Assembly (NCBI GenBank): GCA_022059125.1
Contig: JAEUWY010000011.1
Location: 113,975-177,974, forward strand
Length of the DNA: 64,000 bases
Direction: 5' to 3'
From: Corynespora cassiicola
Taxonomy: Eukaryota > Ascomycota > Dothideomycetes > Pleosporales > Corynesporascaceae
Every line of letters starts with the position of its first letter. Position 1 is the stretch's first letter. The position numbers and the translations under genes were made by a program. Below, in pieces: positions 33,755 to 45,742 of the stretch. The notes under the pieces were generated by a model. It ran no database searches and was not told the origin of the DNA. It was given only the letters and a program-made list of their open reading frames with translations.

Positions 33755-35646
33755 ATGCCTGAACCCGGTGGCCTTGCCCTTGCCGACCTGGGCACCGCTC
33801 TCATCTTCGACGACCACGTCTACCTCACCGAGGCCCTGCGTCTCCCAACCCAATCCACCGACGACGATGTCGACTCGGAGCTCGCCCTGCAGGCCCGCGA
33901 GGCTGGCGTCGAGGACCCGTACCGCTTCCTGTGTCCGGACGTGAACGACGTGTCGACAGCAATGTCCACCGTCACCCTCTCCAGCGAGCAGAGGAGCTCC
34001 ATGTCCATCCACTCGCGGGAAACCCAGTCGACCGCCTGGACGTCGCAGCCTTCGCGCACCTCCCGGGACCATCCCTACGCCGACGCTCCCATCTCAGCAT
34101 CGCCCATCTTGCGCTCCCCGCAGCCGCCGCCCTTCGCCCGTGCCTCACTGTCCCTCGACAGCTACGACTCCGTCATGGACCGTTTTCGCCCAGCCAGTGT
34201 GCGCCATCGGGACTCGTCCTCGACCTTTTCCGTCACCAACTCGGTCCGGTCGACCGGCTCGTCGTCGCTCCCCAAGCCCACGCCCCGCAAGCATAAGCGG
34301 GCCTCGCAGCTGTTCGCCATGTTCCGCCGCGATTCTAGGTGCGTTCTAGGCCCCGTAACGGTGTTTCAGAACACTTGATTTTTTTTTCCTTCTTCCATGG
34401 CCTTTGCGTTCTAATTGCCTTTTGCAGCACCTGCCCGTCTAGGTCACACCACGGCCACAACGCCAAAGCACAGACCCCGAAGCTTGAGTGCGGTCATGCG
34501 CTTTCAAAGTATGCTATTCGGGTGCATATCCAGGAAGCTTTGGATGGCAAAGACCACCTTGCCCCGAGCTGCTGCGGAAAGCCACTCCCAAGGCCCGTTC
34601 TTGAGACGGTCCTTTCAAAAGAAGAGGCGGACATTGTGACCAGCGGCTTCGTTCAATCGCCCGAGTTGGGCTCCCTCCGTGACTCTGGCTACAGTGAGGA
34701 CGGCATGTCGTCTTTTGATCTCCCGCGCTCCGTAGATATGCGCCCTCCTCCGGCCGGACCCTTTGTTACCGCACCGAATTCGCCCAGTCAAGAGACGGCA
34801 CGTGAGGATGGGGAGGGTCTAGATTCTGCATTGGCCAACGAAGCGTTCAAGAGTCTCAAGGCTCAGCAAAAGGAGGAATTTCGCCATGTTTCTGCATTCG
34901 AGTCGAACCAGAAGAAGGCTTTGGCGTCGTACCGCGAGTGGTCCCTAAAGCGCCTCGCTGCGCAGCTGGAGACGACCAAGGAGGAGAAGGAGAGTCAGGT
35001 AGGCCATCACATGAAAATCTCGCGTGGCGCGGTTGCTCACATTCCACAGCACATTATCGATTTGGAGCGCCTGGAAGAGGCACAAGTCATCGCTGAACAC
35101 GACCTACGCAAGACGCACGACCAGGAAGCGCAGAATGTGGCCACGGCCCTCAAGTACATGGAGGCCTATTGCTCCGGGGCTAACCCCGCGAATCCCGAAG
35201 TCACGCACGCAGTAACCGACGAGGATCGCAAAAAACTTGCTCGCCAATACATGACTCAGCAGAAGCTGCCAGCGAAGCACGAGAGCGCCATTAGCGTGCT
35301 GCGAGCACGGCAAGAGAGGGACACCAAGATCAAGCTGCAGAAGCAGCAGGCAGAGCTGCGACAGCTGGACGCAGAGTACGAAAAAGACAAGCTCGCCCAA
35401 GAATCCGAGTTTGCCAAAGCCGCGGCCAGGCTCGACGCCACCATGGGGGCGCGCAGGCGCCGCATCGTCAACCGCTGGGAGCTCAGGTTCGAGATGTGGA
35501 GGCGCGACTGGGAGGCTCAGCATGGCGCACCTGTCAATGGCTGTCTTGCACATGAGGAATGGCCGCTCAAGACGGATCTTCAGGGGCCGATTGACGAGGC
35601 CAGCGCTCTAGCCGTCTATCTCCAAACCGAGTGTGGTGCGGCGTAA
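33755..35646 (+). CDS. Conserved fungal coiled-coil protein with RING/IBR-like Cys motif
   Basis: Exons 33755-34338 and 34428-35646 are joined by an 89-bp intron (GTGCGT...GCAG) and give 600 residues. The N-terminal third is Ser/Thr-rich and probably disordered. The splice junction leads into a short block, LECGHALSKYAIRVHIQEALDGKDHLAPSCCGKPLPRPVLETVLSKEEAD, which has the C-x-H and CC-G-x-P spacing seen in degenerate RING or IBR modules. Not all zinc ligands of a real RING are present. The C-terminal half has long charged heptad-rich helices (about residues 330-540: EFRHVSAFESNQKKAL, LRARQERDTKIKLQKQQAELRQL), then WELRFEMWRRDWEAQHG. It may be a scaffold or ubiquitin-pathway protein, but I do not assign a function. 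Confidence 0.75.
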
Positions 35647-37432
35647 ATCGGCGGTCGCCGATCCGCAACTCGCCCTACCTCGATCTCCCAGTTATTTCCG
35701 ACGGCAGCACAGGTCCCGATTTGCACAATCATGGCGTACTGTGCGCGTCACTGCTGAACGTCACGGCATTGCACGGCTCCCCTATTTTCCTAACGTCTTT
35801 TTTTTTTTCTTTCAGCATGCTCCCTCCTATCGGGTCCGATACCCCCAACTCCACTTTTTTTCCCCTCTATACCTGTTCCTTATATCTTTTGCTAATTTCT
35901 CATGTGGTTTGCATGATTTTCTCTTGCATGGCGTGGCGTTGGTCGGTCGAGGTTCCAGCGTCCCTCGTCTGCGGATCCTTTTTTTTCCCTTCAGATTCCC
36001 CTTCTGTCTTCGATTCGGCGCTTTTCCAGCACGCGCGCACGCATGCATACATGCGGCATCAAGGTTCCTGCCACAGCAGGCAGGGCCTGGCACTTGAACA
36101 TACCCAACTTTCCTAATGGTTTTTGTCATCATGTCTCTTTTTTTTAGTCATGGCCGGCCTTGTGGGTGGGGTGGGATTCTAAGGGGTGGGGATGTGGAGG
36201 TGAGAGGGTGGTGGTTCTCAGCTTATATACCCCGTATGATGCCTTTACAGGCGTCTTGTTTTGCTTTTCTTCTTTTCGGGGAGGTGGATGGGAGAGGGTG
36301 GGCGTGGGTGGAGGGAGACAAGTGATACCATGGAGGATGGAGGTTATACCGTACCATCGGATTGATCAATCAATACATGAGTGAATACCAGCCTATATGC
36401 GCGCTTTTGCAAGAAGAGAATGCCGTGCCATCGTGGAGTGGAGTTGCATGGCCACGTGGTGTCGTGATGGCTAAGTAAAAGGTGGGTATCGTCAAGCAGC
36501 CTTGTGGGGGAGTACGTGGTCCATGCTTTCTCTGAACAAACCTCTATCAAGGATCCGCCAGCGGCGATGTTGCTAGCATTACACCATCCTTACCTCAGGC
36601 CTGCTTCCTGCACTCCTTGTCCCAGTCTACCCAATTCTGGTTGGCCTGCGCCTCTAGGGAGGGAACCCCGCGCTCCGTTCAGCTCGCTCAGACCGGGGCT
36701 TCGGGACCCCCGCACTTCTCCGCGTCAAAGGCTTTGTCAAAGGCTTCGGAGGAGGAGGGGGGGGGGTACGTTCCGTGGTACGTGGGAGACGTGCAGGACT
36801 GTGGTCTCGACGTGCCTACCTATGGACTGGTACTGTGGTCTCGCCTCGTGGACTACCTGGGTGGTGGGGAAACCCCGCGTGACTTGTTCGGCGGGTGTCT
36901 GCAGTGATGAGGTGGCTTTTTGGGAGGATGTATCGAGGGATAGGGATCGGTTCATTGTTTACTCGGGAGTGTTGGAGCACCAGGTAGCGAATGTGACGAA
37001 GAGAGCAGAAGTGTGTGGGGTCTTGACTGCTCGTGGGGGCGAATTGCTTGCTGGAAGGTCTGTGCGGGGCGGTCTACACAACAGCAGGCTTTGGTCTGAT
37101 AGGCTTTATGCTAATTCTAGTGCAGTTCTCCACCTTTTTAAGCTACTTAGAAATAGCCGTGTGGAATCTGTCGATATGTGTAGATAGCTATTATAGCTCC
37201 GTATCCTCCCTGTTATCGGCCCGTCCTCTCACCTCAAGGTCCACTGTGCTGATTGCAACACCGGAGTCTACAGGCCATGTTTCCAACGTGCACATTGTCT
37301 CGGAAAACATAAAATCAATTTCTATATGCATAAACTACAAGATAAGAATGATCCTGCAGATGAAATCACTTCAAAAGTGCTGGTCCACCTACAGTAAAAG
37401 CAGCATCAACGTTGAGGACCAGCGCACCGAGC
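35647..37432. other. Intergenic between tail-to-tail genes
   Basis: No gene supported. T-rich and GT-rich 3' sequences occur near 35800-36130, and a G-rich tract follows. The open frame 36504-37187 has neither start context nor recognisable protein character. The coiled-coil gene and the F-box-like gene converge here. Confidence 0.45.
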
Positions 37433-39158
37433 TCAACTCGCTATGGGGTAACCATAAAAGTCTGTCCACTCGATCTTCTTCTTAGGTTTTTCGTACTCGC
37501 CATTTTCTTTCCTGATAGCTCCTTCATCGAACTTGCTGCTCAAGTAGCAGACCCTGGGATGCGGCCAGAACACCTCCGTCCACGCCTTTATAACGTCGTC
37601 ACCCAGCAGCTCAGCCTTATTTCTCGGGTCGTCATCTTCTTCTATATTGGGTCCGTCAGTTACTACCTTCCAATACATACGGCTGTAACTAATCGGTCCA
37701 TCCTCTAGGGGGATATGCCTTAATGTGCCAGCCTTATTGTAGGATCCACCGGGACGAAAGAAGCACATCTTGAATGTGGGAAAGTAACAGACTGGGTCCT
37801 CCAACTCGCCGCACTCGTCCACATCTGCATTATCCTCATATATCATGATGAAGCTCTTGATTTTCTCCGATTTTGAAACGCATTTTGCGGCGTCGACAAG
37901 TAGCTTTCCAAGAGTATCTGGGTCAAGTTTCGTGCGAAAGTGCTGATGGTCCTCGACTTTTTGACGGTCTCTCGGGTGAAGGCCTTCCAACCACGTATCC
38001 TCGGCGAAGAAGTGTTTGCCATCGGAAGTCTCTGCCGAAAAGTAGAGACGGAAGTCTTCTACAGCTTTGAATTCCAAGCCATCACCAAACAGGTCGGGCG
38101 GGATGACCCACTCGCCCATCAAGTGTAGCTTCTTCAATTTGGGACTCCTTGCGAGATGGCGGATGGCTTCACATAGACCGTCCGCGCTTATGGTGGGCGG
38201 GGCTCTACGCTCCATCGCATTACTCTTATGGAACGATTCGATTGTGATCGATCTCAGATCGGAGAATGCCGGTTGTTTGAACGTGGTCGCAAACCCTTTT
38301 CTATGATCAGTAAAAACTTCATCATGTACAGGGTCATGAGATGATACTTTCCAGATAGCCACTCCGCAATTCGCTTGACCCCTGGTCACTTCTTTGCATG
38401 GAAATATGTTCAAGAGCAGGTAGATTTGCGATGATTTGGAAAACCTCCCGCTCGTTGAAAGGGGGCGTATCGTCCTCATTAAGGATGAGCTTAAAGGACG
38501 TGACGCTGTTCAAGACCGGCATTTCTGCCTGAGGTGGTGCTAGTTTTCTGGTGTCCCATGCACCTCCGTCCCAGGCCTCAAGTTGTATTCCAAGATGCAG
38601 CGAGACTTTTCTTTGGGATTCAATTTTGGAGAGAAGCTTGAATATTTCTGTAGTTCCACTAAGCAGCCAAGAAGTCCTCCGATCCCTCGTTGCAAGGTCT
38701 TTGGAATTTCCGTCAAAACTGCAAAGGATTCTAAGACGCCTCAGAGAGTTGATTCTGTCCGGGTCAAAGGTCGATTTGGACTTTAGGTTATTGGTTTTGG
38801 GGTCGAAGATTCGAAATTTCGATTCGAAATCGTCAAAATTGAATTTTAGTCTATTACGTTTGGGTTTGCTTTGAGTGAATTTGGATGGGTCTACAACATA
38901 GTCGCTGAGGAAAATATCTATTCTTTTGAAAGTGAGCCTTTCGATGGCTGACTTCCATTTCCGACATAGAGAGGCATAGGGTGTTAATTTTGCTTTTTTC
39001 TCTGGGGAGTCTTTCCGGTGTAGTTCATAAATATGTTCTACGATAGAGTCCAGAAGCTCGGCAGCTAGTTTCTCAAATGGCTCGAATTTGGGTTTGGATT
39101 TTGGTTCAAGTCCAGGTTCAGGACGAGGCTGAGGTTCGAGTTCAGAGTTTTGGTCCAT
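37433..39158 (-). CDS. F-box-like domain protein
   Basis: Exons 39158-38348 and 38295-37433 are joined by a 52-bp intron (GTATCA, branch TACTGAT, acceptor AAAG) and give 557 residues; two overlapping frames are thereby fused. After a repetitive Pro/Glu/Lys leader (EPQPRPEPGLEPKSKPKFEP) comes FEKLAAELLDSIVEHIYELHRKDSPEKKAKLTPYASLCRKWKSAIERLTFKRI. This is the layout of fungal F-box-like domains: a hydrophobic helix, then S/A-LCRKW and the E-x-x-x-F-x-x-I end. The remainder contains LPALEHI- and SPKLKKLHLMGEW-type leucine-containing segments, as in substrate-binding parts of fungal F-box proteins. The expected role is substrate recognition in an SCF ubiquitin ligase. Targets are unknown. The alternative is decay by frameshift if the intron is not spliced. 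Confidence 0.7.
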
Positions 39159-41863
39159 TTCACTGGAAATTTAGGAGGATGCCAAACTTGGAGAAATAGT
39201 GGAGGAAGGAAGTAAGATGTAGATGTGCCGTTATAGTTGCGGGCATTTGGCATAATCAGAGTGCACAGCGAGTCATTTGGTCATACTAAAAAGGAGTGAT
39301 TCAAGCACTATTGCTCATATAATTCCGACTTTGAGTTGTTAGGTTTCCGAGTCAATCAAAGGAGAGTCATCAAGGTCTGGGATCGCAGGCACGAGAGACA
39401 AAATTAATAATGGCATTGCTAGGACTCTCAATGGAGCTTGTCTTGGGAGTAACGTAATGACGGCCAGTCATATCTCCGGAAGCAATAACTAAGTTGCTGT
39501 GGGTTGTAATGTGAACTAGAGTCAATGTGTTCGTCCACGCATTTGTGCTCTGGTGTCATTCTCAGCATGATTCCCAGGTACAGCGAGAAAATATCATAAG
39601 GGACAGTATTTTAAGCTGAGAAGACTGTGCCAAGGGACAAGGTTAGTGGAGGAGCACTTGATTCAGTGACCTCGGACGCTCTATGAGTTTGAGCGAATTC
39701 GTGACGAATGGAACACCTCCTGACATGCTTTGGAAATGAAAACCCAGCTTCCAGCATCCACCAAGCCATCAAACGGAGAGATCACGCAATATGAACACGA
39801 GCTTGTCAGAATCCGATTCTTGAATCTCAATAGCACGCCCAAGGCCAGAGAACTCCTATCCGCCAACAAAAAGTCCATCTACCAGTGTAGTTTCCCCAGT
39901 AAACCATCCAGTCATACAAATGCTGCGCCCGTTCAATTTTGGCAACCAAGTGTCTCTCATTCTGTGTTCCCCCGGAATCATGTGCCACCCAGACAAGCCG
40001 TAAGTCCATTATAAGAATTAGTCATGCATAAAAGGACACCTTGAGCCCAAAACCAGGTTGTTGGAATTAAATATAAACACCGCCACACAGCATCCTCATT
40101 CCGCCCCCAAACTCCCCCGCAAAACCAACACCGCCACCTAAACTCCTCATACATCCCCCCTCCCCCACACCCGCCCCACTCCACCAACCAACCGTTGAAC
40201 CGCCCCGGCTCTAACAAAGCAACCCCCACTTCCCTCTCACTCCCCCCCAAAAAACAACAAAGAAACAAAGAAAAAACAAAGCCATACCCTCCCCCCCTTA
40301 CCCTTACCCTTACCCTTACCCCTTCTCCCGGAATGTAACCTCCCACCCCATCCCTGCGCTTCTCAGAAAAGCAAAAGCAAAAAGAAACAGTCATTTGAAA
40401 CCAGCAAAGCCCCCGCCGACCCACCCAACTTTTCTTTTCCGCGGCAGCTGAAAGGAAGCAAAAGAAAAAAGATGCAAAAGATTCGAAAAGAAACGAGAGC
40501 AAAAAAAGTGTACGCGAAAGGAATGCAGCGGGCGGGTGGATGGATGGTGCATGCAGATCATGCGCCCCGCCACGCCCCGCTCTGCCGCGCCGCGTAGCGA
40601 TAAGAATAGATTGGCGACTGCATGGCTAGGGTTTTGGATTGGATTGGATTGGATTGGAGGGTTTGGGGATGTGATGGGATGGGGGTGCGTGCGTGGCTGT
40701 GGCTGAGCTTGGAGCGAGCGCGTCTAGGCTGGGAACACTGGTACAGGGCTGAGGAGGGTTGAGAAAAAGGAAAACAAAACAAAATGAGGGGTAGATGGTG
40801 GGATGGTGGGTGTTGTTGCCGTACGACAACCTTTACATGGCACCAGACTCTTCAAAGATACATGGCAAACCAATCATCTTTTGGAATAACCATGTACCCA
40901 CACATAACAACTGCATGCTCATCTAAACACTCCCTCTTTCCCCATAGTACTCTCATCACACGCAAACGCAGAAAGAACACGGGATAAAAGGGCCACAGCA
41001 CCCCAGCCTCGAAAAAAGGACTAGAAGCACCAAAAAGGGGATCCATTTACTTGTTGATTGAGCCTACTTGCACGCTAGCAAGCAAAGTCCAAAGAGCCAT
41101 ACGGCGAATTACGCTCAGCGTACGTAGAGTAGGTAGGTAGCTAGTCAGGTATGATATAAAACATCTCATTTCCATCCGCCCACCCAAAAAAGACAAATCA
41201 GAGAGAAAAGAAGAAGAAAAAGAGGAGGTAATTTGATTTCCCGCAGACCGACCGCTAGCGCCGAAGAGGGTGCATTGACCTGTGCTGTATGTTTGTGGTG
41301 GTGGACGTGGTATGTGAAGCCATCCGGTAACTTGCAAAGTGGGGGGTTGTGGTGGGGCGTTAAGACATCAAATTGGAGAACTAGAACCGAGGAAAAAGGG
41401 GTATGCGCACTCGGACGAGAGAACAGATGCAAATGTAGTAGAACAAGATGGTGTACCGGGAATGCTCGCGTGCTGCATGCTAGATGCATGCGTGCGTACA
41501 TGTCCGGCGAGAAGAAGAGATTTTTGTGGGTGCTTTGAACATAGGAGAAGAGGTTCTGGGTATGAGTGTGGGAGTTTCAAAGAAAAAAGAAGAGGGATAC
41601 ATGGAAAGAATCTAATGGGGCGGGTATGATTCGCAGTCGAGGTTGACGTGGTGCCGAATTACAAACTGTCCAGTATGTCGAATCGAAATGAAGACCAAGT
41701 ATCGCAGGCGTGCAGTGGGCCGTGGTGCAGGGACACAGTGTGCGACCCAAGGCCACAAAAGAAGGTTTGTCCCAGGGGGCGGTCCAGCAGGCGATGGATG
41801 CCTTAGAGTTCAGGTTACATGGCCGGCCGTTTCACGAAGTGGGTGTTCCGATCTGTCACTCGG
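39159..41863. other. Long intergenic region with simple repeats
   Basis: No gene supported over 2.7 kb. Notable simple sequence includes a CCCTTA hexamer run near 40297-40321, A/G-rich tracts near 40240-40510 and GGATT pentamers near 40636-40658. The segment 40780-41860 probably contains the 3' untranslated region of the septin gene on the minus strand. Confidence 0.45.
40636..40658 (+). repeat. GGATT pentanucleotide microsatellite
   Basis: Four to five tandem GGATT units in intergenic sequence. Confidence 0.8.
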
Positions 41864-43770
41864 CTAGTAGCCGGCGCTACGATTCCGGTACTCGCGGCTT
41901 CCGGCGCTCGAGGCACGGCCATTCATGCTGGGTACTGTAAGTTGCTTGTTCGCAAGACCGTCTGACGTTGCAATTCTTCGTTGAGTATTACCCTTTTGGA
42001 GGCGGTTGGTCCTCCACGCCTCGTACCACTGTTCGCGACTCGCCTCGCGCAGCTCGGCGCGCCATTCGCTGAAGACGCTCTCGCGCAGCCTGACAAAGTC
42101 GCAGTGCTCGGCGTTGTAGGGATCGGCAAATCCCCAGGGGAATTTGCGTCCGATTATGTCAGGCTCGTACGGATCGGGGGAGATGATGCTGAGGGGCAGG
42201 TAGGGGAGCTCCGACTCCTCGTTGTGAATGGACGCAGACATGGCAGACGGCTTGCGCGTGTGGCTGCGCCTCGCACTCGGGGGAGATGTCGGCGGCGACT
42301 TGGGGTTTGAAGAAGTCGACGAGGCGTCGGAGCGCTCAGCCTCGGACGACGACCGATCGACAATGGTGTTGAGCATTTCCGACTTGTCCTCGCGGTCCGA
42401 CTGCACGTATTCGTCCTCGTCACGCTCGTCAAGACGATCTTCGTCCTCTTCGTCATCGTCGGACAAGTTCAGGGCCTCCAATGGGTCCAGCTTGGAGCGC
42501 TTGAGCGTGTCCCAGACCATCTTCTTGAGGTGACGCATGTGTGCCGAGGTGATGGTGTCGGCCTTGCTGATGACGGGAATGACGGTGGTGCGGCCCTGGA
42601 GCTCGCGGAGGACGTTGAGGTCAAGGCTATCGTCGAGTCCGTTCACCATCTGGTGCACACCCTTCTTGTTCGCCCGGCGGCGCGCATCGGCCATGTTGCC
42701 ATCGAGACGGGCGGGGTCCAAGACCAAGAAGACGCAGTGAATGTGGGTGTCACGGACGCCGGGGGCGCGCACCACCTTTTGCTCCTCGGAAAATGTCTCC
42801 TCAAACTTGGACTCGAGGAAGGTGGTAATGACGGGGAGCTGGAAATCGACAATGGCCTTCTCCAAGCCCTGCGAGTCCCAGAGCGTGACGCCGACGCGTT
42901 CGCCGTCAACCTCGGTCTCGAGGTAGGACGAGGTAAAAGGCGAGTCAGAGGCATGCGATGACGTGGGCGGAGAGGGAGTGTGCGGGCGCTTCTTGGCTGG
43001 CAGGGCCAGGGCGGTCTTGAGGAAGTCGATGAAGCACGACTTGCCGGAGCTCTTGGAGCCAATGACGAGAATGCTGGGGGGGGTCTGTTAGAGAAGGGCA
43101 GGACAGGGAGCGGGAGGAAGCCATCTTACTTGAAGGGAGTGGGATCCTTCCTCCTGCGCACGCGGCGGGGGCTGTTGACGGAGCTGACGGCGCTGCTGGC
43201 GTAGCTGTAGCGGCCGCGGTGCGTCATGCTCTCGGTGCGCGGGTAAGGGTCGTAGTTCATGTACGAGGGCTCGGTGGGCAGCGGCGGGGCGGGGCCTGGG
43301 TTGACGGGCGCCATCTTGTACTCGCCGGACGGGCGGCTGAAGTTGTGGGTGGGCTGGGGGGCGTGGGCGTGGGCGTAGGACTGGCTGTAGTGGCCGGCCT
43401 TGTTGGACACGATGGCGACCGAGTCGGGGCGGGCATCCTCGCCGCCAAACGTCTCGATCTGCGGGAGGGCAGAGTGCGAGGGCAGGCGCGGGGGCTGGCG
43501 GGGGAGCATGGCGGCCTCCCGCTGCTTGCGGAGGGCCTCCTCCTGGGCAAGCGCACGCTGCTTCTTGCTCATCTTGCCGCCGGACACGCTGCGCTGGGCG
43601 CGGTTCTCGCTGGAGCTCTTGCGGCGGAGGAAGTTGAAGCTGGTGCGGCGGGGTCCGGGGGGCTGCTGGTCGTTGGAGGGCCGGGGCGTCTGAGCAGCAG
43701 AGGCAGAGGCAGAGGCAGAGGCAGAGGCAGCTGGGTCGGGAGAGGCGTCGGGTGGAGGATGGGAGGCCAT
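41864..43770 (-). CDS. aspE: Septin of the AspE class
   Basis: Exons 43770-43130 and 43073-41864 are joined by a 56-bp intron (GTAAGA...CCAG) and give 616 residues. The junction rebuilds NILVIGSKSSGKSCF, whose P-loop GSKSSGKS spans residues 219-226. Switch/G3 DSQG is at about 280-283 and G4 SKAD at about 383-386, so the GTPase motifs are complete. A long basic, Ser/Pro-rich N-terminal extension, an acidic insertion after G4 (DDDEEDEDRLDERDEDE) and the lack of a C-terminal coiled coil fit the filamentous-fungal AspE septins rather than the CDC3/10/11/12 classes. Septins form cortical filaments at septa and hyphal tips; AspE helps organise the others in Aspergillus. The gene is divergent from the P450. 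Confidence 0.9.
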
Positions 43771-45742
43771 GGTGGGCGGGCGGGCAGCGTCACGTTATCT
43801 AGCAGACGGCGACGGGGAATTGCGCGCGCGGGTAATCTTAGGGGGCGGGAAAAGGAAGAGAGCGCTCTGGACGGTGGTCGGGCTCCGGGCGAGAAAGTTG
43901 CCCTCTGGGGGGGTGCGACGAGCAGCAGCGACGAGCAATGTCGAACAACGGGGCGCTGGGGGTGGAGCTCAGAAGCTTGGATGCCGCGAGAGATTGAAGG
44001 GGTGAAGCTGCGCCGGAGTTGGTCCTACTTGATCAGACGCGTTCGAGGGCCAGCAGCGCGGTGCAGCGCGGTGAATGGCTGGTGGAGGGCCAGGCCGGGG
44101 CAGCGAAATTGCAATGCCGGCTGCGGGCTCGGAGGGTTGCAGCGGAGCCAGGGGACAGGATGTGCTACTGCAGGGCAAGCGGGCAGCTAGTCGCAGAGGA
44201 ACCCATGCACATGCGCATGCACATGCAGCGTGGGCGAGGAATGGGACGGGGAGCAGAACGAAGGCGCCGCCAGGACACGGTGGAGGAGGGCAGAGGGTGG
44301 CAGAGAGGGTGGCAGAGAGGGTGGTGAGGGGGTGCGGGCGTCACGCCAGGTGGGAGGGCCGGGAGGGCCAGGAGGGCACAGGCAACGGCAATTGGCTGGC
44401 GGGGCGTTGCAGGCGGCGCAAGAGGGCTGAGAGAAAGAATGAGAGGAAGCGCAGAGGCTCTCCAGCGCCGGCGACGCAGACGAAGACGTGGACGTGGACG
44501 TGGAATTTGCAGGCCCCGGCCGTCAGGGGCGCTCCCAGCCCAGTTAGGGCGCCCGCCCGGCATGGCACGCCCTCTCTTCCCATCCACTGCCAGCCGTCGC
44601 CAGTCGTCGCCCTGAAACCCAACCACGGCCGCCCGCCCGCGGACCGCAATCGTCGACGATATCGACTTTTGCATCTGCACAACTTGCTTCTTCGTCCTCG
44701 CCGTCCCCGCCGGGCTGCCCAGTGGCGTGCCGATCCAGCCTGTCTGTCATACACGTCGCCTGTCATTGGCCCCCCCGCCCGTCCGCTGGCTCCAGTCGCA
44801 GACAGATGAATCCGCGTCTCGAAGCCTTCGCGACGGCTTCCAGCCTGCACAAGAAAGGGGCGCAAATGAGCAAATGCGCAAATGAGCCTTGCGTGGATCC
44901 GTTTCTTGGACGTCGTCGTCGCGCCGCTGCCCATGTCGCGCATAACGCCAGAAGGATCCCGGGACGACCCACCGCTACTGTTTCGTGCCCATGGCCGCCC
45001 ACAGCCCTACGTCGCCCAATGAATCCGCTGTCGCCAGATTGCGTTCTTCGACTGCCGCCTGCCCAGGAACAGAGGCTCGCCGCCCGGTCGCATGCTCCAT
45101 TGGGTCCATCTCCCCCATTGCCTTGCGAGACTCGACTCGTCGTCCCATGGCCGCATCGCCGCGTCGCCGCATCGCGATACACGTCTCGGCCCTATGCCAC
45201 GATGTGATCGCCTCCCCGCGTTTTGCTTGCTTGTTCGCCGCCCCACGCCTCAATAGCTTGCGCCTCCATGGTTCCACAGACATCGGAGATATCTGTGCCT
45301 CATCCTCTGCCATCTGGTCCTGGCATCGCGCCATCAAAACTTTACTTTGACTTCAGTCCTCGCCCGCCCTGCCAGCTTCTTGCTGACCCCGCGGCCCGGC
45401 TGCGCCTCGTGTCCGCCCCTTCCGTGCCACCTTGTGCTGATGGATCCGTCGAGAGGGAACCCACCAAACATCTAGTCTGATTGTTGGCCAGCTGCACACC
45501 TTGCCATACATGGACTAGTGTCCTCCGCGGCCCTATCGTTTGTGCCGACTGAATCCCCCCTCAGCGGATTACATGTAAACTCTTCCATCTCGCCATCTGT
45601 CTCAGGTTGATGATACTGCTTTTCCGTTGGCATCTCTGAGACCACCAATAGCCGGAGACGGCTGGCCAGAAACCTCCATTGCCCCTGCCCGACGCCTTCT
45701 TCTACACACCGCTTCGAATCGGCCCCGACTCCCACCCTCACA
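43771..45742. promoter_or_regulatory. Divergent promoter region of septin and P450 genes
   Basis: About 2 kb, GC-rich, without a supportable gene. The large open frames on both strands (for example 44075-44809) are compositional. It includes a (GGTGGCAGAGA) tandem near 44297-44325 and CATGCGCATGCACATG-like sequence near 44205-44225. Confidence 0.45.

Noticed and set aside
36504..37187. Open frame of 227 codons between convergent genes
   Set aside because: The start is not an ATG in good context, composition is irregular and no conserved segment is seen.
38334..38479. Frameshift inactivating the F-box-like gene
   Set aside because: A 52-bp intron with a branch site and a phase-compatible acceptor at 38296-38347 fuses the two frames cleanly.
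40297..40321. CCCTTA hexamer run resembling an interstitial telomere repeat
   Set aside because: The usual fungal telomere strand is CCCTAA/TTAGGG. Here the unit is CCCTTA (complement TAAGGG), so it is only a simple repeat.
43219..44190. Long plus-strand open frame over the septin 5' region
   Set aside because: It is antisense to the septin coding exon, is driven by GC-rich codons and shows no domain-like sequence.
44075..44809. Open frame of 244 codons upstream of the P450
   Set aside because: It is low-complexity Arg/Gly/Pro sequence from GC-rich DNA, and similar frames are open on the opposite strand.
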